Shown here: positions 32,974 through 41,540 of the stretch, piece after piece | Layout: every line of letters begins with the position of its first letter | Position numbering within the stretch: the first letter of the stretch is position 1 | Assembly (NCBI GenBank): GCA_963771655.1 | Contig: CAVYUG010000006.1 | Coordinates: forward strand, 248,001 to 312,000 | Source of the DNA: JAWVFM01 sp963771655 | Lineage (GTDB): Bacteria; Actinomycetota; Thermoleophilia; Solirubrobacterales; 70-9 | Length of the DNA: 64,000 nt | Reading direction: 5' to 3' | Notes under the pieces: generated by a model | What the model was told of the DNA's origin: nothing | What the model saw: only the letters and a program-made list of their open reading frames with translations | Databases searched by the model: none | Position numbers and translations under genes: made by a program

Positions 32974-34161
32974 GTGACCCGCATCCTCATCCTGAGCTGG
33001 GAATACCCGCCCCTCATCGAGGGCGGCCTCGCGCGCCACGTTCGCAAGCTCTCCGAGGGCCTCGTCGCCGAGGGCGTCGAGGTCCACGTGCTCACGCGCG
33101 GCGGCGAGGAGTCCCCGTCCGAGGAGGTCGTCGGAGGCGTCGCGATCCACCGCGTGCTCGAGCCGAGCCGCCCACGCGACCTCGGCGAGTTCGTCGCCTG
33201 GGTCGAGCGAATGAACGCCGACATGCTCGCCGCCGGCGTCGAGCTGGGCGACCGCTTCGATTTCGACGTCGTCCACGGTCATGACTGGCTCGTCGCGATG
33301 GCCTGCGACCACCTCGCCCGTCGGTTTGATTCCGCGCTCGTGGCGACCATCCACGCGACCGAGCACGGCCGCCATCAGGGCTGGGTGGCGGATCATCCCC
33401 AATCGCACATCCACGGCGTCGAACGGTGGATCACGAACCGCGCCGACCGGGTGATCACGTGCTCGTACTACATGCGCGAGCAGGTCTCGGACATTTTCGG
33501 GGTCCCCGAGGACCGCATCGAGGTGATCCCGAACGGCATCGATCCCGAGGACCTTCCGGTGCCCGCGAGCGCCGAGCTCGGGCGGCTGCGAGGCGAGTTC
33601 GCCGCGCCCAACGAGCGCCTCGTCCTCCTCATCGGCCGCCTCGTCTACGAGAAGGGCTTCCAGATCGCGCTCGAGGCCATGCCCGAGTTGATCGAGCGCT
33701 GCCCGGGGACGCGGTTCCTCGTCGCGGGCTCGGGGACCCACGAGGAGGAGCTCCGCCGGCAGGCGGACGGCCTCGGCCTGATGGAGCACGGCACGTTCCT
33801 CGGGTGGATCGGCGACGACGTGCTGCATTCCCTCTACCGCATCGCCGACGTCTGCGTGGTCCCCTCGATCTACGAGCCGTTCGGGCTCGTGGCGCTCGAG
33901 GCGATGGCCTCGGGGTGCCCGTGCATCGTCGCCGACACCGGCGGCCTGCGCGAGGTCGTGCCCAACGAGGCCGTCGGGCTGCGCTTTCGCTCCCGCGACG
34001 CCCGCGAGCTCGCACGCATGGTCGAGCGCGTGCTGGGCGACGCCCCCCTCCGGGACCGGCTCGTCAGCGAGGCGTCCGAGCACGTGCTGCGCTTCGACTG
34101 GGCCGACGTCGCGACGCGCACGGCGGCGCTCTATCGAGAAACGGCTCGCGCGCCGGCCTGA
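32974..34161 (+). CDS. GT4 glycosyltransferase (Rv3032/GlgA-like)
   Basis: A 395-residue GT-B enzyme. The glycine-rich N-terminal loop is SWEYPPLIEGGLARHVRKLSEGL; the donor site motif is PSIYEPFGLVALEAMASGCPCIVADTGGL (E-x7-E). HGHDWLVA is the acceptor-side signature. It fits alpha-1,4-glucosyltransferases such as Rv3032, which elongate the mycobacterial methylglucose polysaccharide and contribute to glycogen. Starts with GTG at 32974, 7 nt after the GH57 gene, so it is the third gene of the same operon. Confidence 0.88.
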   Translation: MTRILILSWEYPPLIEGGLARHVRKLSEGLVAEGVEVHVLTRGGEESPSEEVVGGVAIHRVLEPSRPRDLGEFVAWVERMNADMLAAGVELGDRFDFDVVHGHDWLVAMACDHLARRFDSALVATIHATEHGRHQGWVADHPQSHIHGVERWITNRADRVITCSYYMREQVSDIFGVPEDRIEVIPNGIDPEDLPVPASAELGRLRGEFAAPNERLVLLIGRLVYEKGFQIALEAMPELIERCPGTRFLVAGSGTHEEELRRQADGLGLMEHGTFLGWIGDDVLHSLYRIADVCVVPSIYEPFGLVALEAMASGCPCIVADTGGLREVVPNEAVGLRFRSRDARELARMVERVLGDAPLRDRLVSEASEHVLRFDWADVATRTAALYRETARAPA

Positions 34162-34211
34162 ATCCGCATAGGGTTGACTCGGGGGACAGGCGAATACAGG
34201 GAGGTTGGAGC

Positions 34212-34832
34212 ATGGCTCCTCGGTTGACCTATGCGAACGTGATGGCGACGCTCGCGTTCTTCGTGGCGGTAGGTGGCGTCTCGTACGCCGCGGTCAACAT
34301 CCCCGAGGACAGCGTCGGCTCGAAGGAGCTCAAGGAAGGCGCCGTCCACACGGTGAACCTGCACCGCAACGCCGTCGATGAGAGGGCGCTGAAGCCGAAC
34401 GCGGTCGGCCCGAAGTCGCTTCAGGGCAACGCCGTCAGCTCCGACCAGCTCGCCCCCGACTCGGTCGGTACCCGCGAGCTTCGAAACTTCGGGGTCCAGT
34501 CAGAGGATCTCGATCCAACAGCCGTCGTACCGCGGCTCTTCGCGCACGTCACGTACACCGGCCGCCTCGGCAGCTCATCGAGTGGGGTCACGAGCGTGAA
34601 CCGGGTCAACCCAGGGATCTACGACGTCCAGTTCAAGCGCGACCTCCACGGCTGCGTAGCGGTCGCTTCCGTCGGATTCGGATTCGACCTCGGGCAGATC
34701 GGCGCAGGCGGTATCGCGCAGGCGAGCATGAATCCCGCCAACGACGAGAGAGCGGTCCGGGTGACCGTCTATCGCGGCTTCACCTTTTCCGATGCACAGG
34801 ACAGTGACTTCAACCTCATCGTCGCCTGCTGA
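34212..34832 (+). CDS. exported surface protein, NSVGS/NAV-repeat family
   Basis: A 206-residue exported protein. RLTYANVMATLAFFVAVGGVSYAA is a signal-like N-terminal helix, followed by imperfect repeats about 12 residues apart (EDSVGSKELKEGAV, NAVDERALKPNAV, NAVSSDQLAPDSV), which probably form a beta-solenoid, and then a C-terminal globular domain of about 100 residues with two cysteines. The type is frequent in Thermoleophilia; function is unknown. AGGTTGGAG lies close before the ATG at 34212. A relative is encoded at 49857-50498. Its stop is 3 nt from that of the convergent acyltransferase. Confidence 0.75.
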   Translation: MAPRLTYANVMATLAFFVAVGGVSYAAVNIPEDSVGSKELKEGAVHTVNLHRNAVDERALKPNAVGPKSLQGNAVSSDQLAPDSVGTRELRNFGVQSEDLDPTAVVPRLFAHVTYTGRLGSSSSGVTSVNRVNPGIYDVQFKRDLHGCVAVASVGFGFDLGQIGAGGIAQASMNPANDERAVRVTVYRGFTFSDAQDSDFNLIVAC

Positions 34833-34835
34833 GCA

Positions 34836-35456
34836 TCACGGCTCGACCGGGTCGGGCCAGCGGAGCGTCTCGGGGGCGTCCCGCATGCGAAGCACCTTCG
34901 CCGGGATGCCCCCGACGACGGCGTTCGCGGGCACGTCCCTGTTGACGACCGAGTAGGTGCCGACGACGGAGTTGTCGCCGACGCGGACGCCGCGAAGGAA
35001 GGAGGCGCCGTAGCCGATCCAGACGTTGGAGCCGACCACGACGTCGCGCTTGTAGATGCCCTGAAGGCGGATCGGGCGCTCGACCTCGATCGTCCCGTGG
35101 TCGAAGTCGATGAACATCGCGCGGTCGGCGATCACGCACTGCTCGCCGATCCGTACGCGCCGGTATGCCGAGATCGTGCACTCCTGCCCGAGGACCGTCT
35201 TCCTCCCGATCTCGACGACGCCCTCGTGGCAGCGGATCTTGGTGCCGTCGCCGATCCAGGCGAAGCGGCCGAAGCGCACGGTCGCCCCGCGGCCGATCTG
35301 CAGCTGCAGATCGCGGCCGAAGAACACGGGCCCGTCCGTCTCCCAGCGCCAGCCCGCAGGGGTCAGGAAGCGGCGCCACAGATAGCGCCACAGAAGGCGC
35401 GCGTACCTGAGGTTCAGCATCCCGTTGCGGGCGAGGAAGCGCGCGGTCCTGAGCAC
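34836..35456 (-). CDS. left-handed beta-helix acyltransferase
   Basis: A 206-residue hexapeptide-repeat protein (LbH), related to WcaF/DapH/NeuD-type O- or N-acyltransferases. Repeats run from about residue 60 (RFGRFAWIGDGTKIRCHEGVVEIG) to 185 (VVVGSNVWIGYGASFLRGVRVGDNSVVG), and the ending ANAVVGGIPAKVLR is the usual coenzyme A-side signature. It would work as a trimer, probably on a surface sugar. The GTG at 35456 is chosen since TAGAGT (35472-35467) ends 10 nt before it. It is divergent from meaB with overlapping -10 boxes, and may belong with the polysaccharide genes upstream. Confidence 0.8.
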   Translation of the reverse strand: MLRTARFLARNGMLNLRYARLLWRYLWRRFLTPAGWRWETDGPVFFGRDLQLQIGRGATVRFGRFAWIGDGTKIRCHEGVVEIGRKTVLGQECTISAYRRVRIGEQCVIADRAMFIDFDHGTIEVERPIRLQGIYKRDVVVGSNVWIGYGASFLRGVRVGDNSVVGTYSVVNRDVPANAVVGGIPAKVLRMRDAPETLRWPDPVEP

Positions 35457-35466
35457 GGCGGGGCGG

Positions 35467-35476
35467 ACTCTAGACT
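35467..35476. promoter_or_regulatory. overlapping divergent -10 elements
   Basis: In ACTCTAGACT the rightward -10 TAGACT (35471-35476) and the leftward -10 TAGAGT (35472-35467) share two base pairs. Starts follow 8 nt away (meaB GTG, 35485) and 10 nt away (acyltransferase GTG, 35456). RNA polymerase could occupy only one orientation at a time. Confidence 0.6.
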
Positions 35477-35484
35477 CACGCCCG

Positions 35485-36450
35485 GTGCCGGAAGCCGAGA
35501 CAGCCTCCAGCGCCTCCCTCGCGGAGCGCCTGCTCGCGGGTGAGGGCCGTGCCCTCGCGCGAGCGATCAGCCTGGTGGAGAACCGCGACCCGAAGGGCGA
35601 CGAGCTGGTCGCCGAGATCTTCCCCCGCACCGGGCGGGCGCGGATCGTTGGCGTCACGGGACCGCCCGGAGTGGGGAAGAGCACGCTGATCGGCGCGATC
35701 ACTGCGGAGCTTCGCCGTCGCGAGCGGACCATCGGCGTGCTGTCGATCGATCCTTCCAGCCCGTTCACCCAGGGCGCTGTACTGGGCGACCGAATCCGGC
35801 TCTCGGATCACTTCCTCGACGCCGGCGTCTTCATTCGCTCGATGGCGACCCGCGGGTCGCTCGGCGGCCTCGCGGAGGCGGCGCTCCAGGCGGCGCTCCT
35901 GATGGACGCCTCCGGCAAGGACGACGTGCTGCTCGAGACCGTCGGCGTGGGGCAGGGCGAGATCGACGTCGTCGACCACGCCGACACCGTCGTGCTCGCG
36001 CTCCAGCCGGGCTCCGGGGACTCGATCCAGGCGCTCAAGGCCGGGGTCATGGAGATCCCCGACGTGATCGTGGTCAACAAGCGCGACCATCCGCTCGCCG
36101 ACACGATGGTGCGAGAGATCCGATCGATCCTGGCGATCGCGCCCGACCGCTCCTGGAAGGTCCCGGTGGTGAGGACCGAGGCGACCAAGGGCGAGGGCGT
36201 CGAGGAGCTGGTCGAGCGCGTCGACGAGCACCGCGCGCACATCGAGGCCGAGGGCACGCTCGCGAAGCGGCGCGCCCGGAACCTCCGCGCCGAGGTGGTC
36301 GGCATCGCGGCTAGTCGGATGCGGCGGGACCTCGAGGGCCGCCTCGACGCCGATCCGACCTTCTCCGAGCTCCTCCAGCGGGTGGTGCGTCGTGAGACCG
36401 ACCCGGCGACGGCGGCCGGCGAGTTGCTAGAAAGGGCGACCGATGGTTGA
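35485..36450 (+). CDS. meaB: MeaB/ArgK-family GTPase chaperone of methylmalonyl-CoA mutase
   Basis: A 321-residue G3E-related GTPase. Walker A GVTGPPGVGKSTLIGAI at about residue 55, SIDPSSPFTQGAVLGDRIRL, ETVGVGQGEIDVVDHADTVVLALQPGSGD (switch and Walker B) and VVNKRDH (base specificity). MeaB proteins guard and reload B12 on methylmalonyl-CoA mutase, whose two subunits are encoded 7.8 kb and 9.8 kb downstream. It starts with GTG and has TAGACT 8 nt upstream. The next gene overlaps its end by 8 nt. Confidence 0.9.
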   Translation: MPEAETASSASLAERLLAGEGRALARAISLVENRDPKGDELVAEIFPRTGRARIVGVTGPPGVGKSTLIGAITAELRRRERTIGVLSIDPSSPFTQGAVLGDRIRLSDHFLDAGVFIRSMATRGSLGGLAEAALQAALLMDASGKDDVLLETVGVGQGEIDVVDHADTVVLALQPGSGDSIQALKAGVMEIPDVIVVNKRDHPLADTMVREIRSILAIAPDRSWKVPVVRTEATKGEGVEELVERVDEHRAHIEAEGTLAKRRARNLRAEVVGIAASRMRRDLEGRLDADPTFSELLQRVVRRETDPATAAGELLERATDG

Positions 36451-36844
36451 GACGGAGACCGACGCTCGCCCGACGGCGGTCGAGGTGCGAGGCTGGATCG
36501 GGCATCAGGTCGACGAGATGTCAGGCATCGCGGTCGGCAAGCTCGACGGCTTCCTGGTCGACGCGCAGACCGCTATGCCCGAGTGGCTCGTCGTCCGCAC
36601 GGGCCGGCTGGGCGCCCGCTCGCTCGTCCCCGCGCGCCACGCGGTCGGAGCCGTGGGTCACGTCTGGGTCCCCTTCACCCGCGATGAGATCCGGTCCGTT
36701 CCGCGCGGCGATGGCTCCAAGGGGCTCGCTGAAGAGGATGAGCAGCGGCTGCTCGAGCATTACGGGATCGGTTCCGAGGCGGGGCGCGCGGCCGACCTGG
36801 ACGACGCTCAGCGCGCGACGGTCACGTCCCGTCCGCCCGGCTGA
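36443..36844 (+). CDS. PRC-barrel-like protein
   Basis: A 133-residue protein with one PRC-barrel-type domain at about residues 15-80: IGHQVDEMSGIAVGKLDGFLVDAQTAMPEWLVVRTGRLGARSLVPA is the standard two-hairpin pattern. Proteins of this kind in actinobacteria are small, cytoplasmic and of unknown role; some are stress-related. The tail (EDEQRLLEHYGI) matches such proteins. Its ATG lies inside the end of meaB (8-nt overlap), so translation is coupled, although a functional link to MeaB is not obvious. Confidence 0.75.
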   Translation: MVETETDARPTAVEVRGWIGHQVDEMSGIAVGKLDGFLVDAQTAMPEWLVVRTGRLGARSLVPARHAVGAVGHVWVPFTRDEIRSVPRGDGSKGLAEEDEQRLLEHYGIGSEAGRAADLDDAQRATVTSRPPG

Positions 36845-36868
36845 CGGGTGAGCACGCTCCTGGCTGGT

Positions 36869-37084
36869 TCAGGCCGCCAGGCGCCTGTTACGCGCGTCGT
36901 CTATCCGTGACCACGAGGCGCTGAACGCGAGCGCCTCCGCGAGGCGCACCGTCTTCGCCGCGGGGTCGCGGGGCTTGCCGTCGATGCGGCTGCGGAGCTG
37001 CGGGATCGCGACTGCGTCGCGGTCGAACTCCTCCCGCAGCGCCACGAGCCCGTCCCAGTGAGACCCACTCTCCTCGATGTGCAT
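36869..37084 (-). CDS. 71-residue hypothetical protein
   Basis: A small protein of no recognised family (MHIEESGSHWDGLVALREEF ...), charged and without a membrane segment or cysteine. I accept it because AAGGAGG lies 8 nt before the ATG, among the strongest Shine-Dalgarno sequences in the window, and codon use is similar to its neighbours. It is convergent with the PRC-barrel gene. The 129 bp between it and the next leftward gene (37085-37213) hold only this Shine-Dalgarno. Confidence 0.55.
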   Translation of the reverse strand: MHIEESGSHWDGLVALREEFDRDAVAIPQLRSRIDGKPRDPAAKTVRLAEALAFSASWSRIDDARNRRLAA

Positions 37085-37213
37085 CGACCATTCCTCCTTC
37101 TGACCGCCGATGCTGCCGGGGCGACTGTAGAGCGGCCGTGGGACGGATTCGCGACGGATGCCACGAGGGCGCCGAATTAGCGCGCAATCTGCGGGATTTG
37201 GCTCCCGATGCCG

Positions 37214-38359
37214 TCAACAGCCGAGCTGGCGCGCGATCACCATCTGCTGGACCTCGTCGGTGCCCTCGCCGATCGTGAGGATCTTGGCGTCGCGGTAGAA
37301 GCGGCACACCGGGTACTCCTCGATGTAGCCGTAGCCGCCGTGGATCTGGACGGCCTCCTCGGTCGCGCGGACGGCGAGGCGGCCGGTCTTCAGCTTCGCC
37401 TGGGCGGCGGTGAGGGTGAACGACCGGCCCAGGTCCTTCTCGACCGCCGCTCGGTGGGTGAGAAGGCGGGCGGCCTCGATCTCGGCGGAGATGTCGGCGA
37501 TCTTCGCCTGGATCGCCTGGAAGCGGGAGATCGGCTGGCCAAAGGCCCGCCGCTCCTTCGCGTAGGCGATCGCCTCGTCGAGGGCGCCCTGCGCGAGGCC
37601 CACGCCCATCGCGGCGACCCCGATCCGCCCCCCGTCGAGGATGTGGAGGAACTGTTTGAAGCCCTCGCCGCGCCGGCCCAGGAGGCTGGACCCCGGAACC
37701 CGCGCCCCATCGAAGCTGAGCGGCCGTGTGTCGGATGCGTTCCAGCCCATCTTCCGGTACGGCTCGCCCGCCTCATAGCCCGGGGTCCCGTGGGGCACGA
37801 TCAGGTTCGAGATCTCGCGATCGCCGTTGGCGCCCCCCGTCACGGCGGTGATCGTCACGCAGCCGGAGATGTCGGTGCCGGAGTTGGTGATGAACTGCTT
37901 GGCGCCGTCGATCACCCACTCGCCGTCGTCAAGGCGCGCGCGGGTACGCGTGGCGCCGGCATCCGAGCCCGCCTCGGGCTCGGTCAGCCCGAACGCCGCG
38001 AGGCGCTTTCCCGAACAGAGGACCGGCAGCCATTCCGTCTTCTGCTCGTCGGAGCCCCACAGGTAGATCGGCATCGTCCCGAGCGATGTGTGGGCGGCGA
38101 CCGTGATGCACACCGAGGAGTCGATCCGCGCCAGCTCCTCGATCGCGAGCGCGTAGGAGAGAGTGTCCGCGCCTCCACCGCCGTACTCGCTCGGGAACGG
38201 GATCCCCATCAGCCCAAGCTCGCCGAGCTTGGCGACGATCTCGTAGGGGAACGCCTTCGTGCGGTCCAGCTCCTCGGCCACCGGGGCCACCTCGGAGCGC
38301 GCGAAGTCCCGCACGGTGTCGCGAAGGAGGCGCTGCTCGTCGGTGAGGTCGAAGTCCAC
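37214..38359 (-). CDS. acyl-CoA dehydrogenase
   Basis: A 381-residue FAD enzyme that makes trans-2-enoyl-CoA and hands electrons to ETF. Signatures: FGLTEPEAGSDAGATRTRA and ITNSGTDI (flavin and substrate loops), RRAFGQPISRFQAIQAKIADI, and IHGGYGYIEEYPVCRFYRDAKILTIGEGTDEVQQ, where the Glu of IGEGT is the catalytic base of the short/branched-chain type. Partner genes etfB, etfA and ETF-QO lie 7.4 kb downstream on the other strand. It starts with GTG at 38359; TAACAT (38374-38369) ends 9 nt before it. Chain-length preference is unknown. Confidence 0.92.
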   Translation of the reverse strand: MDFDLTDEQRLLRDTVRDFARSEVAPVAEELDRTKAFPYEIVAKLGELGLMGIPFPSEYGGGGADTLSYALAIEELARIDSSVCITVAAHTSLGTMPIYLWGSDEQKTEWLPVLCSGKRLAAFGLTEPEAGSDAGATRTRARLDDGEWVIDGAKQFITNSGTDISGCVTITAVTGGANGDREISNLIVPHGTPGYEAGEPYRKMGWNASDTRPLSFDGARVPGSSLLGRRGEGFKQFLHILDGGRIGVAAMGVGLAQGALDEAIAYAKERRAFGQPISRFQAIQAKIADISAEIEAARLLTHRAAVEKDLGRSFTLTAAQAKLKTGRLAVRATEEAVQIHGGYGYIEEYPVCRFYRDAKILTIGEGTDEVQQMVIARQLGC

Positions 38360-38397
38360 GGCCCGCCGATGTTATGCGCAGGCGGTAGCGTGAGGCG
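38360..38397. promoter_or_regulatory. divergent leaderless promoters
   Basis: Leftward TAACAT (38374-38369) serves the acyl-CoA dehydrogenase (9 nt to GTG). Rightward TAGCGT (38386-38391) serves the next gene (6 nt to ATG). The two -10 boxes are only 11 bp apart in a 38-bp gap. Confidence 0.5.
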
Positions 38398-38838
38398 ATG
38401 GCCCGCGCGCGAGACAATGCGCCGCAGGGCTCGGCGAACGGGAGGATCGAGGTCCGCCTCGGTCGGACCACCCGCGAGGGCGTGGCGCCGAGCCTCTTCG
38501 TGTGGGTCGAGCGCGGAGTCGAGCGGCGGCCGGCGGTCGCGCGGGAGATCCGGGGGCGCGTGACCTTTCGCTGGTTGGACGACATCTCGCCTCTCTCCGT
38601 CCACTTCGACCGCGGCGGAATCGACGTTTTCGATGGCGAGCTGGCCTCGCCCGACCTGGTGATCGCGGGGCGGCTCACGGACATCGTGCACATGGCCACC
38701 GCGCCGACGCTCCTCGGGATACCGAACCCGGCCAGCCGCCACGGCATGGCAGCCATCCTCGGCCTCTACCGTGGCCGGGTGTCGCTCGAGGGCGACCGGC
38801 TGCTCGCGCGCCGGCTGATCCAGCTCCTGGCGCTCTGA
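38398..38838 (+). CDS. SCP2-like small protein
   Basis: A 146-residue protein with an N-terminal strand-rich half (GRIEVRLGRTTREGVAPSLFVWV, RGRVTFRWLDDISPLSVHFD) and a C-terminal part (DGELASPDLVIAGRLTDIVHMATAP, HGMAAILGLYRGRVSLEGDRLLARRLIQLL) that looks like the end of SCP2 sterol-carrier domains, where a helix ends in '-G-V-leG-'. SCP2 proteins bind lipids or acyl-CoA, which would suit its acyl-CoA dehydrogenase neighbour. The family call is moderate only. Confidence 0.6.
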   Translation: MARARDNAPQGSANGRIEVRLGRTTREGVAPSLFVWVERGVERRPAVAREIRGRVTFRWLDDISPLSVHFDRGGIDVFDGELASPDLVIAGRLTDIVHMATAPTLLGIPNPASRHGMAAILGLYRGRVSLEGDRLLARRLIQLLAL

Positions 38839-38844
38839 GGCGGG

Positions 38845-40287
38845 CTAGGTGGCGAGCTCGCGCGCGAGCTTCACGAGCAGCCTGACGCCAAAGCCGGTCG
38901 GGCCCGAGCCGACGTAGTCGCGGCCCACGTCCCACGAGGTGCCCGCGATGTCCAGGTGCGCCCACGGCTTCCCGTCGACGAACTCCTCGAGGAACGAGCC
39001 GGCATAGATCGTGCCCGCCTTGCGCTTTGCCGCCGCGTTGGTGAGGTCGGCAACCTTGCCCTTCGTGAGCTCCTTGTACTCCGGGTGGAGCGGGAGCCGC
39101 CAGGCGAGCTCCCCGGCCGCATCGCCCGCCTGGGCGATGCTTGCGGCCCACACGTCGTCGTTCGAGATCAGCGCCGCGTAGGTGGATCCAAGCGCGACGA
39201 CGACCGCGCCCGTGAGCGTCGCGAGGTCGACGACGCGCTCCGCGGCCATGTCGCGGACGCAATAGGTGAGGGCGTCGGCGAGGATCAGGCGCCCCTCGGC
39301 ATCGGTGTTGTTCACCTCGACCGTCTTGCCGCCCAGCTGCGTGATGATGTCACCCGGGCGGGTGGCGGAGCCACTCGGCATGTTCTCGGTGGAGGGGATG
39401 ACCGCCACCAGGTCCAGCGACAGGCCGAGCTCCGTGATCGCGGCGAAGGCCTCGAGCACCGCCGCGGCCCCGGACATGTCCATCTTCATCTCCTGCATGC
39501 CCGCCGCGGGCTTGATCGAGATGCCGCCGGAGTCGAAGGTGACGCCCTTGCCGACGAGGCCCAGGCGCTCGCCGCCTCCGCCCTCGTAACGCAGGGCGAT
39601 CAGCCTCGGCGGAGTCTCGGACCCGGCGGACACGGCAACGAGCCCGCCCATTCCACGCTCGATCATCTGCTCCCGATCGAGGACCTCCACGGACACGGCG
39701 TCATGGCCGTCGGCGATCTCCCTGGCGCGCTCGGCGAGCGACTCGGGCCGGAGCTCGTTGGCGGGGAGACTCTGGAGCTCGCGGGCGCGATTTGCCGCCT
39801 CCGAGGCGATGCGGGCAGCCTCGACCTCGTGCCCGGCGTCGTCACCGACCTCGGCCAGGACGACGCGCTCGAGCCTCGGCGAGGACTCGTCCTCGTCCGT
39901 CGAGCGGTAGCGGTCGAACCGATAGTCGGCCAGGATCGTGCCCTCCGTCAGCGCTCCGGCCGCCTCCGCGTGGCCCACCGCGTCACTCTCTGGAACCCGC
40001 CAGGCGATCGAGCGCGCTTCGTAGGGGCCGGCCGCCTTCACGGCGATCGCGGCGGCAACCCGAAGGCGCTCGGCATTCAGCTCACGCTGCTCGCCGAGGC
40101 CCGCCACGAGGACCCGGCTGCCGTCGGGCGGACGCAGCATCGTCGACTTGCGGAAGCCGGCTCGCACGTCGCTCGCGCCCGGCAGCTCGCGCAGCTCGTC
40201 AGGCAGCTCGACGCCATCGAACAGACCGACGACGCGGACGTCGGCGTCGACGTCGGCGAGGGCGCTCGATGTCACCTCCACCTGCAC
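38845..40287 (-). CDS. pepA: leucyl aminopeptidase (M17)
   Basis: A 480-residue two-metal aminopeptidase that removes N-terminal residues from peptides in the cytoplasm as a hexamer. The C-terminal catalytic domain is intact: VGKGVTFDSGGISIKP (Lys and Asp metal ligands), MKMDMSGAAAVLEAFAA (the Asp), NTDAEGRLILADAL (the M17 signature with Asp and Glu ligands and catalytic Arg). It starts with GTG at 40287; TAAGCT (40301-40296) ends 8 nt before it. Convergent with the SCP2-like gene, 6 nt apart. Confidence 0.93.
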   Translation of the reverse strand: MQVEVTSSALADVDADVRVVGLFDGVELPDELRELPGASDVRAGFRKSTMLRPPDGSRVLVAGLGEQRELNAERLRVAAAIAVKAAGPYEARSIAWRVPESDAVGHAEAAGALTEGTILADYRFDRYRSTDEDESSPRLERVVLAEVGDDAGHEVEAARIASEAANRARELQSLPANELRPESLAERAREIADGHDAVSVEVLDREQMIERGMGGLVAVSAGSETPPRLIALRYEGGGGERLGLVGKGVTFDSGGISIKPAAGMQEMKMDMSGAAAVLEAFAAITELGLSLDLVAVIPSTENMPSGSATRPGDIITQLGGKTVEVNNTDAEGRLILADALTYCVRDMAAERVVDLATLTGAVVVALGSTYAALISNDDVWAASIAQAGDAAGELAWRLPLHPEYKELTKGKVADLTNAAAKRKAGTIYAGSFLEEFVDGKPWAHLDIAGTSWDVGRDYVGSGPTGFGVRLLVKLARELAT

Positions 40288-40355
40288 GGCGAGCGAGCTT
40301 ATCTAGCATTGGTTCAAGCCCTGCGGCCGCGGCCGCCCGACGAAGAAAGGCCCAA

Positions 40356-41540
40356 ATGTCTCGCTCAGTGATCCTCTCCACCGTCCGCACCCCGTTCGGG
40401 AAGATGGGCGGCGCGCTCTCCTCGCTCGACGCGATCAAGCTCGGGGGGACGGCGATCGACGCCGCTCTTGAACGCGCCGAGGTGGGCCCGGACGAGATCG
40501 AGCAGGTGATCTACGGGCAGGTCCTTCAGGCCGGCCAGGGGCAGATCCCCTCGCGGCAGGCCCAGATCCAGGCCGGGATCCCCAAGGAGGTTCCCTCGGA
40601 GACCGTCAACAAGGTCTGCGCATCGGGCATGCGAACGATCGGCCTCGCCGACCAGGCGATTCGCGCCGGGGACCTGAACGTTGCGGTCACGGGCGGCATG
40701 GAGTCGATGTCGCAGGCGCCCTACCTCCTTCCGGGCGCCCGCTTCGGCTTCCGCATGGGCGACGTGCAGGCGATCGACGCGATGACGCACGACGGGCTCA
40801 CCAACCCGTTCACCAGCAAGCAGATGATCAACGAGGCGAGCGACGTGAGCAACGAGCTCGAGATCACGCGCCCTGACATGGACCGCTTCGCCGCCCGCTC
40901 GCACCAGCTCGCCGCCAAGGCGACCGACGAGGGGCGCCTCGCCGATGAGATCGTCTCGGTGACCGTCAAGTCCAAGAAGGACGAGCGCGAGGTCGCTGCG
41001 GACGAGGCGATTCGCCCCGATACGACGATCGAGGTGCTGGCGAAGCTGAAGGCGGTCGGAGGCGATGACGCGACGCACACCGCCGGCAACGCGCCCGGAG
41101 TGAACGACGGGGCCGCGGCCGTCGTCGTGGCCTCCGAGGAGTGGGCGAGCTCCCACGATCGCGAGCCGATCGCCCGGGTCCTCTCCTACGGGGCCGTCGC
41201 CGACGACTTTCCGTATCTCGCGAGGACGCCCGCCGGCGCCGCGAAGCAGGCGCTCGACAAGATCGACCGCAAGCCCGAGGACGTGGATCTATGGGAGATC
41301 AACGAGGCGTTTGCGTCGGTGGCGCTCAACTCCATGCGAATGCTCGGCATCGACGAGGACAAGGTGAACGTCAACGGCGGCGCGATCGCTCTCGGCCACC
41401 CGATCGGCGCCTCCGGCGCGCGGATCGTGGGTGCGCTCGTGCACGAGCTGCGCCGGCGCGGTGGCGGCCTCGGCTGCGCCGCGATCTGCTCGGGTGGCGG
41501 CCAGGGCGACGCGATCGTCCTCGAGGTGAATGGCGGCTAG
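40356..41540 (+). CDS. acetyl-CoA acetyltransferase (thiolase)
   Basis: A 394-residue thiolase. The nucleophile Cys is in ETVNKVCASGMRTI, the His in GGAIALGHPIGASGARI and the second Cys in CAAICSGGGQGDAI; WEINEAFA is also conserved. It condenses or cleaves acetoacetyl-CoA or longer 3-ketoacyl-CoA. The ATG at 40356 is the family start; the frame runs on upstream through the pepA promoter region but is not protein-like. GAAAGG lies 7 nt before the ATG. It overlaps the HAD gene by 11 nt. Confidence 0.93.
   Translation: MSRSVILSTVRTPFGKMGGALSSLDAIKLGGTAIDAALERAEVGPDEIEQVIYGQVLQAGQGQIPSRQAQIQAGIPKEVPSETVNKVCASGMRTIGLADQAIRAGDLNVAVTGGMESMSQAPYLLPGARFGFRMGDVQAIDAMTHDGLTNPFTSKQMINEASDVSNELEITRPDMDRFAARSHQLAAKATDEGRLADEIVSVTVKSKKDEREVAADEAIRPDTTIEVLAKLKAVGGDDATHTAGNAPGVNDGAAAVVVASEEWASSHDREPIARVLSYGAVADDFPYLARTPAGAAKQALDKIDRKPEDVDLWEINEAFASVALNSMRMLGIDEDKVNVNGGAIALGHPIGASGARIVGALVHELRRRGGGLGCAAICSGGGQGDAIVLEVNGG

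Noticed and set aside
37085..37213. Extra small gene between the 71-residue protein and the acyl-CoA dehydrogenase stop
   Set aside because: No start with a ribosome site or -10 and no protein-like frame.
37208..40371. Long rightward open frames opposite the acyl-CoA dehydrogenase and pepA
   Set aside because: Antisense shadows; the leftward frames hold complete catalytic motifs.
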